IMG/VR virus record: IMGVR_UViG_3300038485_000133
Span: 1-39,055 of that record
Direction: 5' to 3' (one strand)
Origin: a virus
DNA: 39,055 nt
The position numbers were made by a program, and so were the translations under genes. Position 1 is the stretch's first letter. Each line of letters begins with the position of its first letter. Positions 8,990 through 15,314 of the stretch are shown one piece after another. The notes beneath the pieces were generated by a model, which saw only the letters and a program-made list of their open reading frames with translations, ran no database searches and had not been told where the DNA came from.

Positions 8990-9126
8990 CTAATCATCTC
9001 CATTCTATGTAATCTATTTGCTTGATATCTCGCCATATTCCTCAAATGAACATGGCGACTTCTACAGCTTGGTTTGGTGTTTGGTCTTTTACTTCCAGAC
9101 CGTTTGCCTCTTCGATTGCCACTCAT
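8980..9126 (-). CDS. Small very basic protein, 48 aa
   Basis: The start chosen is the ATG at 9126, one base after the stop of the previous gene and behind AAGGTAAG. The protein is rich in Arg, Lys and His (begins MSGNRRGKRSGSKRPN), suggesting nucleic acid contact. Its end overlaps the MazG-like start by 10 bases. No family recognised. Confidence 0.5.
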   Translation of the reverse strand: MSGNRRGKRSGSKRPNTKPSCRSRHVHLRNMARYQANRLHRMEMIRCH

Positions 9127-9127
9127 A

Positions 9128-9286
9128 TCACTTACCTTTAAGTTTCGAACCGTGCTTGAATCCAAGTCGATAGCTATTTAAGTAAGTGTGCTTTCTCCAT
9201 CTGAACCAAGGACTTTCAGACTGAGCGTCATCAAAGCCTTGCTTGTAAAATGTTTCGCTTGGTTTCGTTTTGCCTTTACTTCCCAT
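9128..9286 (-). CDS. RMF/CrpP-like small protein, 52 aa
   Basis: The frame starts at ATG 9286 behind AGAGG. It contains FYKQGFDDA and later YLNSYRLGFKHG, separated by an aromatic and basic stretch (PWFRWRKH). This resembles the layout of ribosome modulation factor and the related CrpP-like small phage proteins (short helix with Y-x-x-G-F, then W/Y-L-x-x-Y/W-R). RMF dimerises ribosomes in stationary phase; a phage member might act on host ribosomes, but that is inference from a short motif. It is the first gene of the leftward operon 9286-8135. Confidence 0.5.
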   Translation of the reverse strand: MGSKGKTKPSETFYKQGFDDAQSESPWFRWRKHTYLNSYRLGFKHGSKLKGK

Positions 9287-9317
9287 GTTAATTAACCTCT
9301 CTGATTGGCTTGAGTTA

Positions 9318-9360
9318 ATAATACTAGCCTTGATAAATTAAAACTGTGACCTATACGACA
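9318..9360 (-). promoter_or_regulatory. Leftward promoter with CRP-like site (degenerate)
   Basis: On the minus strand the site at 9360-9345 reads TGTCG-N6-TCACA (two mismatches from the consensus, in the upstream half). A TATTAT -10 box lies at 9323-9318. Centre-to-centre distance is 32 bp, exactly as in the other sites in this genome. The transcript would start near 9311 and serve the operon beginning at 9286. Confidence 0.6.
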
Positions 9361-9364
9361 GATA

Positions 9365-9390
9365 TAAAAAAGCCTCAAATTAATGAGGCT
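9365..9390 (-). terminator. Rho-independent terminator of the leftward lysis operon
   Basis: The stem AGCCTCA / TGAGGCT lies at 9371-9390 with a six-base loop. On the minus strand it is followed by six T (complement of 9365-9370). It lies downstream of the Rz/Rz1 genes in their direction of transcription and insulates the next leftward promoter. Confidence 0.85.
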
Positions 9391-9546
9391 GCGGAAATTA
9401 CGAACAAACAAGAGACCATAAATTGTGCCGCAAAAGTAGAAAGAATGCCATCCTGTCGGGTGTGGATGCACTCGCTGTCAATCACGTTAATCAACGTTAT
9501 TAGACCAAATGCGCTTAAACCTGCGCGGTAGATATGACCACCTCAC
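9391..9546 (-). other. Gap with two short unresolved leftward frames
   Basis: Between Rz1 and the terminator there are two overlapping minus-strand frames. GTG 9546 (immediately after the Rz1 stop) opens a 19-aa frame with basic and aromatic residues (WSYLPRRFKRIW). A different frame, shifted by one base, reads a membrane-like sequence ending in FVISAASLI with no good start. They could be one gene broken by a frameshift, or noise. Nothing else is seen here. Confidence 0.25.
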
Positions 9547-9744
9547 TTACTTACCACAAATACGCTCAATTAATAACTTATTCCTCACAATAGACTCCTT
9601 TGTCTCTTTGGTTAAAACATCATGCACCGATATCGTCACTGGCTGCACCACCTCGCACAGGGCGGGTTGCGTCGCGCAGGATGCTAGAAATATACTCATC
9701 CCCACCATTAGCAATATCTTCATTAACACGCTGCAAAGCTTCAT
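9547..9744 (-). CDS. Rz1: Rz1-like o-spanin lipoprotein, nested in Rz
   Basis: This 65-aa outer-membrane spanin subunit overlaps the Rz-like gene in another frame over 9620-9744, as in lambda Rz/Rz1. It has a lipoprotein signal peptide with hydrophobic core and lipobox LASC, acylated Cys at residue 23, followed by a short periplasmic segment. AAGG lies about 9 bases before the ATG. The mature part would join the inner-membrane subunit to span the periplasm and fuse membranes at the last step of lysis. It is longer and less Pro-rich than lambda Rz1. Confidence 0.82.
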   Translation of the reverse strand: MKLCSVLMKILLMVGMSIFLASCATQPALCEVVQPVTISVHDVLTKETKESIVRNKLLIERICGK

Positions 9745-9862
9745 GCGCTAATACCTTTTCCTCAGCCTCTGAGCGCTTACCACGCTCCGATTGCCATGAG
9801 TTATACACAAAGTATAGCGCTGCAATTAAAGTCAGCACAACACCGCCTAGAATCTCAATCAT
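9620..9862 (-). CDS. Rz: Rz-like i-spanin
   Basis: This inner-membrane spanin subunit is 80 aa from the ATG at 9862. That start is preferred because GGAG stands 8 bases upstream and the codon overlaps the stop of the previous gene (ATGA). It has an N-terminal transmembrane helix (GGVVLTLIAALYFVY) followed by a charged helical region with coiled-coil character. It is shorter than lambda Rz (153 aa). The o-spanin starts inside it in another frame, which is the diagnostic arrangement. Confidence 0.8.
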   Translation of the reverse strand: MIEILGGVVLTLIAALYFVYNSWQSERGKRSEAEEKVLAHEALQRVNEDIANGGDEYISSILRDATRPVRGGAASDDIGA

Positions 9863-10011
9863 TCGGTGCACTCCACTGCCACACCGCAGGCTGCATCTAC
9901 AATTACATCCTGAGTGTCATCACCCAAAACTAGACCATATGACGCAGCGATTGCAGCAACCAGCGCGACCACTGCCGCAACGATTTTCTTACTTACCGAT
10001 GGTTTCTTCAC
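9859..10011 (-). CDS. Small membrane protein, holin candidate, 50 aa
   Basis: It starts at GTG 10011 behind GGAGAG and begins MKKPSVSKK. A hydrophobic helix follows (IVAAVVALVAAIAASYGLVL), then an acidic C-terminus with two Cys. It sits between lysozyme and spanin genes, overlapping the latter (ATGA). One transmembrane helix in a lysis cassette suggests a holin or lysis accessory protein; many such proteins exist in gammaproteobacterial phages. The topology with a positive N-terminus in the cytoplasm is inferred. Confidence 0.6.
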   Translation of the reverse strand: MKKPSVSKKIVAAVVALVAAIAASYGLVLGDDTQDVIVDAACGVAVECTE

Positions 10012-10074
10012 AATACTCTCCCTATAAACATTAATTGATTAACTTGCATTTTGTAAGGTTTGATTAGCACACCT

Positions 10075-10533
10075 TTAAATAAGTCCAGCATATACACTAG
10101 CAATAGATTCACCTCCAATTACTCTAGCATGTCGTTTAGCTCGCTTAGGAGAATCACTACGCGCCCATTTCGAATCTAAAGCCTCTGTAGCTGCCGTTTC
10201 CATGTCATTTATAGATAGCGCTCCAATCATCTTTTTAAAGCGTAACAGGCCGTGAATGCCTAACTGATAGCTCATGCTAATCAACACGTCCTGAACATCT
10301 TTTGATTGATCGATAAACCATGAGAACTTGCAAAGCTTTGTTTCCTCCTCGCTTGCGTGAGTCTCTAGCCATAATCGTGCAACAGGCTCAGGAATCGAAC
10401 ATTCAAAGTTATCAATGTTCACATTTTTATTGGTTAACTTAATGCCATAACCAAATGTCGGATAGCCTAGCGAGTCCAGGTATGGCTTAGCGCGGTATCC
10501 TTCCTCAAAGGCAATAATATTAACGTAACTCAT
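10075..10533 (-). CDS. Endolysin, T4-type lysozyme (GH24 muramidase)
   Basis: This 152-aa enzyme should cleave the MurNAc-GlcNAc bond of peptidoglycan. The catalytic triad spacing matches T4 lysozyme in number: E11 in FEEGYR, D20 in YLDSLG and T26 in PTFGYG. The C-terminal helical lobe ends with RAKRHARVIGGES, typical of the family. There is no signal peptide or SAR segment, so release should need a holin. Unlike lambda, it is encoded leftward and away from the rightward structural genes. Confidence 0.92.
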   Translation of the reverse strand: MSYVNIIAFEEGYRAKPYLDSLGYPTFGYGIKLTNKNVNIDNFECSIPEPVARLWLETHASEEETKLCKFSWFIDQSKDVQDVLISMSYQLGIHGLLRFKKMIGALSINDMETAATEALDSKWARSDSPKRAKRHARVIGGESIASVYAGLI

Positions 10534-10648
10534 TGATATATCTCTCCTGTAAAAGCTTACCTACATCATAACCCGCCATGCTTGCGTAATTCTTAGCATC
10601 TTGCCAGTTTTCAGCACTGCGCATCATCTTAATGTACCATTCACTCAT
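10520..10648 (-). CDS. Small protein, 42 aa
   Basis: The frame begins MSEWYIKMMRSAENWQDA and overlaps the upstream stop (ATGA) and the lysozyme start. Its last codons contain the lysozyme ribosome site region, so it is probably translationally coupled to lysozyme. Soluble, helical; no family recognised. Confidence 0.55.
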   Translation of the reverse strand: MSEWYIKMMRSAENWQDAKNYASMAGYDVGKLLQERYINELR

Positions 10649-10821
10649 TTTAACTTTACCAGTAATTGTTGAGATCCTAAAAACATCGGCTCAAATGTAA
10701 TAACAGAACCCGTATTATACGGAGTTTTCACCATAACAGTTTTATCATCAAACTGCATACCTTCGACAACCTCACCTTTGTGGTGGTCGTGGTAGTTTCG
10801 CATGAATCGATACTTTCCCAT
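10645..10821 (-). CDS. Hypothetical protein, 58 aa
   Basis: It starts at ATG 10821 (MGKYRFMRNYHDHHKGEVV) and overlaps the next gene by four bases. The N-terminus is rich in His, Arg and Tyr and the rest reads as short beta strands (KTVMVKTPYNTGSVITFEP). Part of the tightly packed leftward lysis operon. No function recognised. Confidence 0.55.
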   Translation of the reverse strand: MGKYRFMRNYHDHHKGEVVEGMQFDDKTVMVKTPYNTGSVITFEPMFLGSQQLLVKLK

Positions 10822-10824
10822 AAA

Positions 10825-10905
10825 TCATAAACCTCCCATGTATAAACCGTAAATCACAGTTAAAAACAATCCAACTGAAACCGTGTTACCTATTAACTTA
10901 CCCAT
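10825..10905 (-). CDS. 26-aa single-span membrane peptide
   Basis: It starts at ATG 10905 behind AGAGG and is mostly hydrophobic (VGLFLTVIYGLYMGG). Its position between two packed genes supports it. Such small membrane peptides occur upstream of lysozyme in phages, but a holin role is only a possibility. Confidence 0.5.
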   Translation of the reverse strand: MGKLIGNTVSVGLFLTVIYGLYMGGL

Positions 10906-10906
10906 A

Positions 10907-11074
10907 CTAACCTCTACACTCTTTTGGTCGCTTAATTGGAGTGATGTTAAGTGACTCCATTGCACTCCTAACTGTCCGCTCACTACACTCAAGCATCATT
11001 GCTATTGATGGCGCGCTTCTTTCTGATGGGTGGCAAACTAAAAATAACTTCACCATATCAAGTTTAGTGCTCAT
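10907..11074 (-). CDS. Small HTH-like protein, 55 aa
   Basis: It starts at ATG 11074, which overlaps the end of the upstream gene. The segment SAPSIAMMLECSERTVRSAMESL looks like a helix-turn-helix (A-x-x-L-x-C-S-x-R-T-V), followed by a basic tail. A DNA-binding or regulatory role is likely but the target is unknown. Confidence 0.55.
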   Translation of the reverse strand: MSTKLDMVKLFLVCHPSERSAPSIAMMLECSERTVRSAMESLNITPIKRPKECRG

Positions 11075-11294
11075 TATTTTTAACCCAAACAAACTTATCA
11101 AAATCACGCTCTAATTGCTCGTAAGTGTAAACCACATCGGTCGCCTCAACTACAAAACCATTAAGCTCATCACTCCACATCATCACAAGCTTGGTTAGGT
11201 TGGTATCAATCGCGATGAACCTCTCGCAGATATTACCGTTAACTGGTGGCTTGCTGCATACAACAAGCTCTTTGTTATCTTCAAAGTCAAACAT
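11064..11294 (-). CDS. Hypothetical protein, 76 aa
   Basis: ATG 11294 is preferred because GGAGAG lies about 8 bases upstream; the frame is open a little further. The protein begins MFDFEDNKELVVC and continues with beta-rich sequence (LVMMWSDELNGFVVEATDVVY) then a charged C-terminal helix. Overlaps both neighbours. No family recognised. Confidence 0.55.
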   Translation of the reverse strand: MFDFEDNKELVVCSKPPVNGNICERFIAIDTNLTKLVMMWSDELNGFVVEATDVVYTYEQLERDFDKFVWVKNNEH

Positions 11295-11472
11295 GGATAT
11301 ACTCTCCACTTTGATTATTATGATTGCAAAACTCACTAGCTACAAAGTGAGTAAAGCCAGAATTATAACCAGCTTCATAGCTTGGTGTGTAATCTTCTTG
11401 GTTGGCCAAAGCGTTCCACTTTGATTCTAGCTTAGATAAATTCGCTTCTTTAAATTCCACTAACTTGCTCAT
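11287..11472 (-). CDS. Hypothetical protein, 61 aa, first gene of lysis operon
   Basis: ATG 11472 follows AAGGA. The protein has a Lys/Glu-rich helix and then YEAGYNSGF, a small glycine/aromatic motif similar to that of other tiny phage proteins. It is first behind the leftward CRP-like promoter at 11502-11544 and overlaps the next gene by 8 bases. Function unknown. Confidence 0.6.
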   Translation of the reverse strand: MSKLVEFKEANLSKLESKWNALANQEDYTPSYEAGYNSGFTHFVASEFCNHNNQSGEYIHV

Positions 11473-11501
11473 TGTTTATTCCTTATCGTTTCGTTGAGTT
11501 A

Positions 11502-11544
11502 AATATACAAACAAAACTAATTTGTGTATGTGATGGTCGTCACA
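11502..11544 (-). promoter_or_regulatory. Leftward promoter with perfect CRP-like site
   Basis: The palindrome TGTGA-N6-TCACA lies at 11529-11544. On the minus strand a TATATT -10 box lies at 11507-11502, centre-to-centre 32 bp, and there is no -35-like hexamer. The start would be near 11495, giving a leader of about 23 bases before ATG 11472. It would drive the lysis operon. Confidence 0.75.
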
Positions 11545-11560
11545 GATTTGATGCAGGCAA

Positions 11561-11585
11561 AGAAAAACCCGCTATTAAAGCGGGC
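11561..11585 (-). terminator. Rho-independent terminator of the SSB/ERF operon
   Basis: Stem CCCGCT (11568-11573) with AGCGGG (11579-11584), followed on the minus strand by five T. It closes the leftward recombination operon and lies just upstream of the lysis promoter. Confidence 0.85.
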
Positions 11586-11597
11586 TTGGTTGGCCAA

Positions 11598-12062
11598 TTA
11601 GAAAGGAGGCTCATCGTTTGGATTATTTTGATAACCCTGTTGCGGGTGTTGATACCCCTGGTGTTGTTGAGCGTTATATTGCTGCTGTTGCGGTGCGCTT
11701 TGGTAGCCTTGGTTTTGCTGTGTCGCTTGTTGCTGTTGCGGTTGATTGCCAGTATGCACGAATCCTAGTTTAGCGTCATGAATCTCAATAGATAACACCT
11801 GCCCGTTTTGGCCATCGAAGGATTTAATCTTCTGAGTTGTGCCGCTTAACTCAATCACAGAGCCTTCCACAAGCGCCTGTTGATAGAATTGCACCTGAGC
11901 CGGAGCTTTGGCAAAGATAACAGCTTCGTAGTTCGTGTATTCGTTCTTCTGCGTTTCACGGTCATAGTAACGAACACCAAGTCGAACACCGAAGCCGGTT
12001 GATTCACCAGCTTGAAATTGGTTAGCTGCTTTGTTTAGTTTGCCTGTGATAGAAATTGCCAT
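11598..12062 (-). CDS. ssb: Single-stranded DNA-binding protein
   Basis: This 154-aa protein has an N-terminal OB-fold (about residues 1-105, TGKLNKAANQF to a beta-strand-rich core). A Gln/Asn/Pro-rich flexible linker follows, ending in the acidic tip DEPPF. That tip corresponds to DDIPF of bacterial SSB, which recruits partner proteins. AAGGA precedes the ATG. It is next to ERF and an exonuclease, a typical phage recombination set. Confidence 0.88.
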   Translation of the reverse strand: MAISITGKLNKAANQFQAGESTGFGVRLGVRYYDRETQKNEYTNYEAVIFAKAPAQVQFYQQALVEGSVIELSGTTQKIKSFDGQNGQVLSIEIHDAKLGFVHTGNQPQQQQATQQNQGYQSAPQQQQYNAQQHQGYQHPQQGYQNNPNDEPPF

Positions 12063-12073
12063 TTTTTTATTCC

Positions 12074-12679
12074 TTATTGTGTTAATTCAGATAGTCGTAA
12101 ATCGTATACTTCTTTTGCTTTATCTTGATGTTGCTTGCTTTGCGATAGTTTTTTCCATGCATCTCCGAACGCAGTTTTTAGTGATTGCTCATTCGCACCT
12201 GATGCCTTGTTTGTAAATTCCCCTAGTATCTTATCAAAATCAATCGCTACAGTTTTTACGTGATTCTGTGCATTACTAGTTGCCTGTTGCCTAAACTCAT
12301 TTGTATCAGCGTCTTTCGAGTCATCAATATTATACATGCCGTTCAGTGCGTACTTGCGAGCGTATGAGCTTGTGGAGCCAGTTACCTGCGCGTCATCCAT
12401 ACCTTTCTTGACTAGAGATTCACGAGCAAGAGCGCTAACGCTGTGCGAGTCTGTGCCATTTGTAACGGTAACAGTTGCTTTGACGTAGTACCTATCGCCA
12501 ATCAAAACAATCTCATCACTAACAAACTGAACTAGCCCATGCTCAGCTAGCAGCGGCTTAACTGCTCCCATAATATCTTCGCAGCTTCGGTAGTTGTATT
12601 TCCCGAAAGAATTGAACTGCCCTTTCGGCGCGTTAAGTGTAGCTTGAACCTTAATCAAGCTTGAGTAGAAGTTACTCAT
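12074..12679 (-). CDS. erf: ERF-family single-strand annealing protein
   Basis: This 201-aa protein has the ERF signature: an N-terminal helix with LNAPKGQFNSFGKYNYRS, then beta strands, then the conserved GSTSSYARKYAL near residue 100-110. The C-terminal third is a charged tail. ERF proteins form rings and anneal single strands, circularising the genome or repairing replication forks (P22 Erf model). It sits between the exonuclease and SSB, with which it should cooperate, and its start overlaps the exonuclease stop. Confidence 0.9.
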   Translation of the reverse strand: MSNFYSSLIKVQATLNAPKGQFNSFGKYNYRSCEDIMGAVKPLLAEHGLVQFVSDEIVLIGDRYYVKATVTVTNGTDSHSVSALARESLVKKGMDDAQVTGSTSSYARKYALNGMYNIDDSKDADTNEFRQQATSNAQNHVKTVAIDFDKILGEFTNKASGANEQSLKTAFGDAWKKLSQSKQHQDKAKEVYDLRLSELTQ

Positions 12680-13398
12680 AAGAAATTAATCCTCTTGTAA
12701 ACGTCACGCAATACTAGGACATCTTGACGGCAGTAGCTAACGACATCTTCCGGTTTTGTGATCCATGTATCATAAACTTTTGAACCATCCATGCCTTCGG
12801 TTTTACTCTGAACGCCAAGCGCTTTAGCCAGGTTATCAAGTGAGATTCGATTACCATAACCACACCAAGCTTCCATCGTGCAAAACACATCGCGACCATG
12901 ACGAGCGTGAGGGTTAAAGTAAACATTCGGATTCACATTGTTAATCACACTGCGATGCCAAATAAACGGAATATCAAACTTAGCGTAGTGAGCTACAAAG
13001 CGCCATTCATGCATTCCAATCGAATCGCTTAGCCATTGCCAGAACTCGCGAAGCATTTGCGCCTCACTCATATTCATCTGACTAAACGATAAAATCTCAC
13101 CATCCTCAATAGCAGGACAGATAACACAAATCTCACCCTTAGAGCCATCAAACGAAGTCTTACGCCACTCTTGTTCGCCTTGAATCTTTGCCTGAACAGT
13201 TGCGAACTTATCAATCCATTCCTGTTTTAGTTCATCTACAGTTTTGAATTTAGCGTCAGCGCCAAGCTCTAGAGCCTCGATAAGTTTAGGCTTAGTCAGT
13301 GTTGACGGAACCTTAATCGAGCCTCTAGCATCATCTACAAACTTACCTAGCCCATTAGGTTGAGGTAAGGTTTCGATGTCCGTGAAAATCGATAGCAT
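12676..13398 (-). CDS. DnaQ-like 3'-5' exonuclease
   Basis: This 240-aa protein has the DEDD exonuclease motifs: Exo I FTDIET (D7, E9), Exo II HYAKFDIPFI in the middle (Asp in FD), and Exo III YCRQDVLVL near the C-terminus (Y-x-x-x-D, DEDDy type). Between Exo I and II lies an insert rich in Lys and Glu. It is next to ERF and SSB, so it may process ends for annealing, though DnaQ-like enzymes act 3'-5' and lambda Exo-like enzymes 5'-3'. Stop and start overlap with the neighbours. Confidence 0.88.
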   Translation of the reverse strand: MLSIFTDIETLPQPNGLGKFVDDARGSIKVPSTLTKPKLIEALELGADAKFKTVDELKQEWIDKFATVQAKIQGEQEWRKTSFDGSKGEICVICPAIEDGEILSFSQMNMSEAQMLREFWQWLSDSIGMHEWRFVAHYAKFDIPFIWHRSVINNVNPNVYFNPHARHGRDVFCTMEAWCGYGNRISLDNLAKALGVQSKTEGMDGSKVYDTWITKPEDVVSYCRQDVLVLRDVYKRINFL

Positions 13399-13562
13399 TA
13401 TCGCTCACTCCTATTATCATCAATCTGTTGCTGTGCATATTCTTCACCAGCAGCGTTATTTAAAATTGAGTAAACATACTCGTAAAGACCTAGACCAGCA
13501 CGTTTAGCTGCGTCATTTAAAAGGTCGTAAGTGTTTTTGTCTAAGCTATACAAATCAATCAT
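13398..13562 (-). CDS. Small hypothetical protein, 54 aa, first gene of recombination operon
   Basis: The ATG at 13562 has AGGGGA at proper distance; the frame extends further but without a better start. The protein begins MIDLYSLDKNTYDLLNDAA and is helical, with a charged C-terminus. The pattern resembles ribbon-helix-helix or small antitoxin-like proteins only weakly. It overlaps the exonuclease start. Confidence 0.5.
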   Translation of the reverse strand: MIDLYSLDKNTYDLLNDAAKRAGLGLYEYVYSILNNAAGEEYAQQQIDDNRSER

Positions 13563-13587
13563 TGCATTCCCCTTTCGATTTACACAC

Positions 13588-13630
13588 AGTCTAACCACCA
13601 TCAAACAGACTTACTGTGAACCTCATCACA
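13588..13630 (-). promoter_or_regulatory. Leftward early promoter sharing the central CRP-like site
   Basis: The perfect palindrome TGTGA-N6-TCACA at 13615-13630 is 32 bp centre-to-centre from the minus-strand hexamer TAGACT at 13593-13588 (4 of 6 match to TATAAT). This would start near 13581 and drive the 13562-11598 operon. The weaker -10 makes it less sure than the rightward partner. Confidence 0.5.
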
Positions 13631-13656
13631 AAACAAAAATCACAGTGCGATATAAT
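13615..13656 (+). promoter_or_regulatory. Rightward early promoter with perfect CRP-like site
   Basis: The same palindrome at 13615-13630 stands 31 bp centre-to-centre before a consensus TATAAT at 13651-13656. No -35-like hexamer is present. The predicted start near 13663 gives a leader of about 16 bases to ATG 13679 of NinG, with GGAGG in between. Confidence 0.75.
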
Positions 13657-13678
13657 TTACGAAACAAACGGAGGAAGT

Positions 13679-14311
13679 ATGGCGAACTCAAAACGAAAGT
13701 GCAGTCATTGCAAAGAAAGACAACCGGTAGAAACAATGTTTATCCGTGGTACTCAAGCATTCTGCAATAAAGACCACTACATAGAATACCAGGTAGGAAA
13801 TAAAGATAAGCTTGTGAACAAGGGGCGGCAGATTAAAAGTAAGTCAGCCAGTACAGCTAGGCGGGAGTTCAATAAAAAGGATATCAAGTGGCAGCACAAG
13901 CAGTGCCAGATAACATTTAACAAACTTCGAGTTTTACAAGAAAAGTTATGGTTCCAAGAAAATAACATTGAGCCTTACTGCATTAGCTGTCTAAAACCAA
14001 ATATGGATTGGTGCTGCGGTCACTTCAAAACCAGAGGAAGCCAGCCAAACCTCAGATACGACGAACAGAACACATTTCTTCAATGTAATAGATACTGCAA
14101 TATGGGCTTGAGTGGCAACATAGCAGGCAACAAAAACACTATTGGATACATTGCAGGGCTAAAGCACAGATTCGGCTTGGATCGCGCTACAGAGATTATT
14201 GATTACTGCGAAACAAACACCAAGGCAGCCAAGTTTACATGCGAACAGCTTGAAGGAATGCGCAAGGGTTGGAATGAGGAGATAAGGCGAATGCAAAAAC
14301 TTATAGACTAA
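13679..14311 (+). CDS. ninG: NinG/Rap-like recombination protein
   Basis: This 210-aa protein begins with a zinc-binding knuckle (CSHCKERQ near residues 8-15) and has a C-terminal HNH-like region with CISC, CCGHFKTRG and NTFLQCNRYCN. This is the NinG family of lambda (Rap), a structure-specific endonuclease that targets branched recombination intermediates. The start ATG 13679 has GGAGG 5 bases upstream. Here it stands alone behind the rightward early promoter and its own terminator, not in a nin cluster as in lambda. Confidence 0.88.
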   Translation: MANSKRKCSHCKERQPVETMFIRGTQAFCNKDHYIEYQVGNKDKLVNKGRQIKSKSASTARREFNKKDIKWQHKQCQITFNKLRVLQEKLWFQENNIEPYCISCLKPNMDWCCGHFKTRGSQPNLRYDEQNTFLQCNRYCNMGLSGNIAGNKNTIGYIAGLKHRFGLDRATEIIDYCETNTKAAKFTCEQLEGMRKGWNEEIRRMQKLID

Positions 14312-14315
14312 ACAG

Positions 14316-14340
14316 AGGCTGCCAATTGGTAGCCTTTTTT
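14316..14340 (+). terminator. Rho-independent terminator after NinG
   Basis: Stem 14316-14323 / 14328-14335 (AGGCTGCC with GGTAGCCT, one G-U), AATT loop, followed by six T. Confidence 0.88.
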
Positions 14341-14445
14341 GTGATAGGTAAAACCTTTCAAAATCAAATTAACGATTGAATCAAACGATTGGAGATAAGT
14401 TCTAGGTCGCGCAATAATTAACTCAACCAAACAAGAGGTCGCGAA

Positions 14446-14580
14446 ATGTTTAAAGCAGAAATCATAGATGGCAAATTCACAGTAACTCATTGCGGCGAGG
14501 TGATTGAGCAAAACCCTGACTGGAACTTCTTACAAGAAGCATGGGAAAGGGCTGATGAACTTAACGAGGAAAACCAATGA
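14446..14580 (+). CDS. Small protein, 44 aa
   Basis: It starts at ATG 14446 behind AGAGG (part of a repeated octamer AGGTCGCG). It begins MFKAEIIDGKFTV, with a Trp-containing acidic helix after it (WNFLQEAWERADEL). The stop overlaps the next ATG (ATGA). Typical of small early phage genes; function unknown. Confidence 0.6.
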   Translation: MFKAEIIDGKFTVTHCGEVIEQNPDWNFLQEAWERADELNEENQ

Positions 14581-14696
14581 TAACAACACAGCAATCCTCA
14601 CTAGACCTATGGTTCATACACTTAGACGGTGATGTTTTAACTGGCGGTTGGTTAACAGAAGATGAAGCAATTAACGAAATGGAGCAATACAAATGA
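14577..14696 (+). CDS. Small protein, 39 aa
   Basis: It is coupled to both neighbours by ATGA overlaps. The sequence includes LWFIHLDGDVLTGGWLTEDE, with an acidic C-terminal helix. No known family recognised. Confidence 0.55.
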   Translation: MITTQQSSLDLWFIHLDGDVLTGGWLTEDEAINEMEQYK

Positions 14697-14980
14697 ATTG
14701 GGTAAATATCGAAAAAGAAACGCCAGAGATTGGTGAGTTGGTTTTAGTTTCGTTCATAACAAATATCGGAACGCAGCAAATGACAACGGCGAAGTACAAC
14801 ATCATCAATCACTCAGCGCATGGTGATAACTACCATCCACAGTGGAATGTTGAAGTTTCTGGTGGCCACATACTTAAGACGGTTACTCACTGGTGTGCAA
14901 TCAAGAATCCATTGGTTTGCAAGTGCGGAAAAGTTGACGGTAAAGATTACTGTTACGAAGGCGATTGTTTGCCGTTTTAG
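14693..14980 (+). CDS. DUF551-like protein, 95 aa
   Basis: It begins MNWVNIEKETPEIGELVLV and has VTHWCAIKNP in the C-terminal part, matching the DUF551 layout (W-I-x-V-x-x-x-x-P...V-T-H-W-M-x-L-P). A Cys-rich tail (CKCGKVDGKDYCYEGDC) may bind a metal. DUF551 proteins are common small phage proteins of unknown function. A second DUF551 gene lies at 22464. Confidence 0.7.
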   Translation: MNWVNIEKETPEIGELVLVSFITNIGTQQMTTAKYNIINHSAHGDNYHPQWNVEVSGGHILKTVTHWCAIKNPLVCKCGKVDGKDYCYEGDCLPF

Positions 14981-14994
14981 ATAGGAGAAAGATT

Positions 14995-15270
14995 ATGAGT
15001 GATTTAATTCAGGCGATAAAAGAAAACCAAGACGCATTTATATACACGGCAGAGTGCAGGGCAAGTACAACACCTTGCTTTCAAAATAAGTGCAGTCATA
15101 CAGGTTTAGCTATAGCAATAAGATCTGGTGACTGGAAGAGGGTCAAAGCAATAGTTGAAATGCCAAATTACCAAGTCGCATTTAAAAGGCTTGTTTGGTG
15201 CCTTAACATGCATAGCGACATAGGAAGTAATGAGCACTCAAGAATACTTGAGATTATCGGCGAACAATAA
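14995..15270 (+). CDS. Hypothetical protein, 91 aa
   Basis: ATG 14995 follows AGGAGA. The protein is helical with several Cys (AECRASTTPCFQNKCSHTG) and alternating hydrophobic and charged helices, somewhat like an ankyrin-type helix pair (GLAIAIRSGDWKRVKAIVEM), though one repeat is not enough to call. A hairpin at 15280-15303 (AAGGGA with TCCCTT) follows it. Confidence 0.5.
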   Translation: MSDLIQAIKENQDAFIYTAECRASTTPCFQNKCSHTGLAIAIRSGDWKRVKAIVEMPNYQVAFKRLVWCLNMHSDIGSNEHSRILEIIGEQ

Positions 15271-15314
15271 ACCAAAACCAAGGGATTGCGCGAGCTTTCC
15301 CTTAATGGAGCAAT

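Noticed and set aside
9600-10034. Rightward ORF across the lysis genes
   Set aside because: It lies on the opposite strand of the Rz, Rz1 and holin-candidate genes, which have clear motifs and coupled starts; its translation has no recognisable features.
11472-11768. Rightward ORF of 98 codons antisense to SSB
   Set aside because: Leu-rich translation from the opposite strand of the Gln-rich SSB linker; no ribosome site, and it reads through a terminator.
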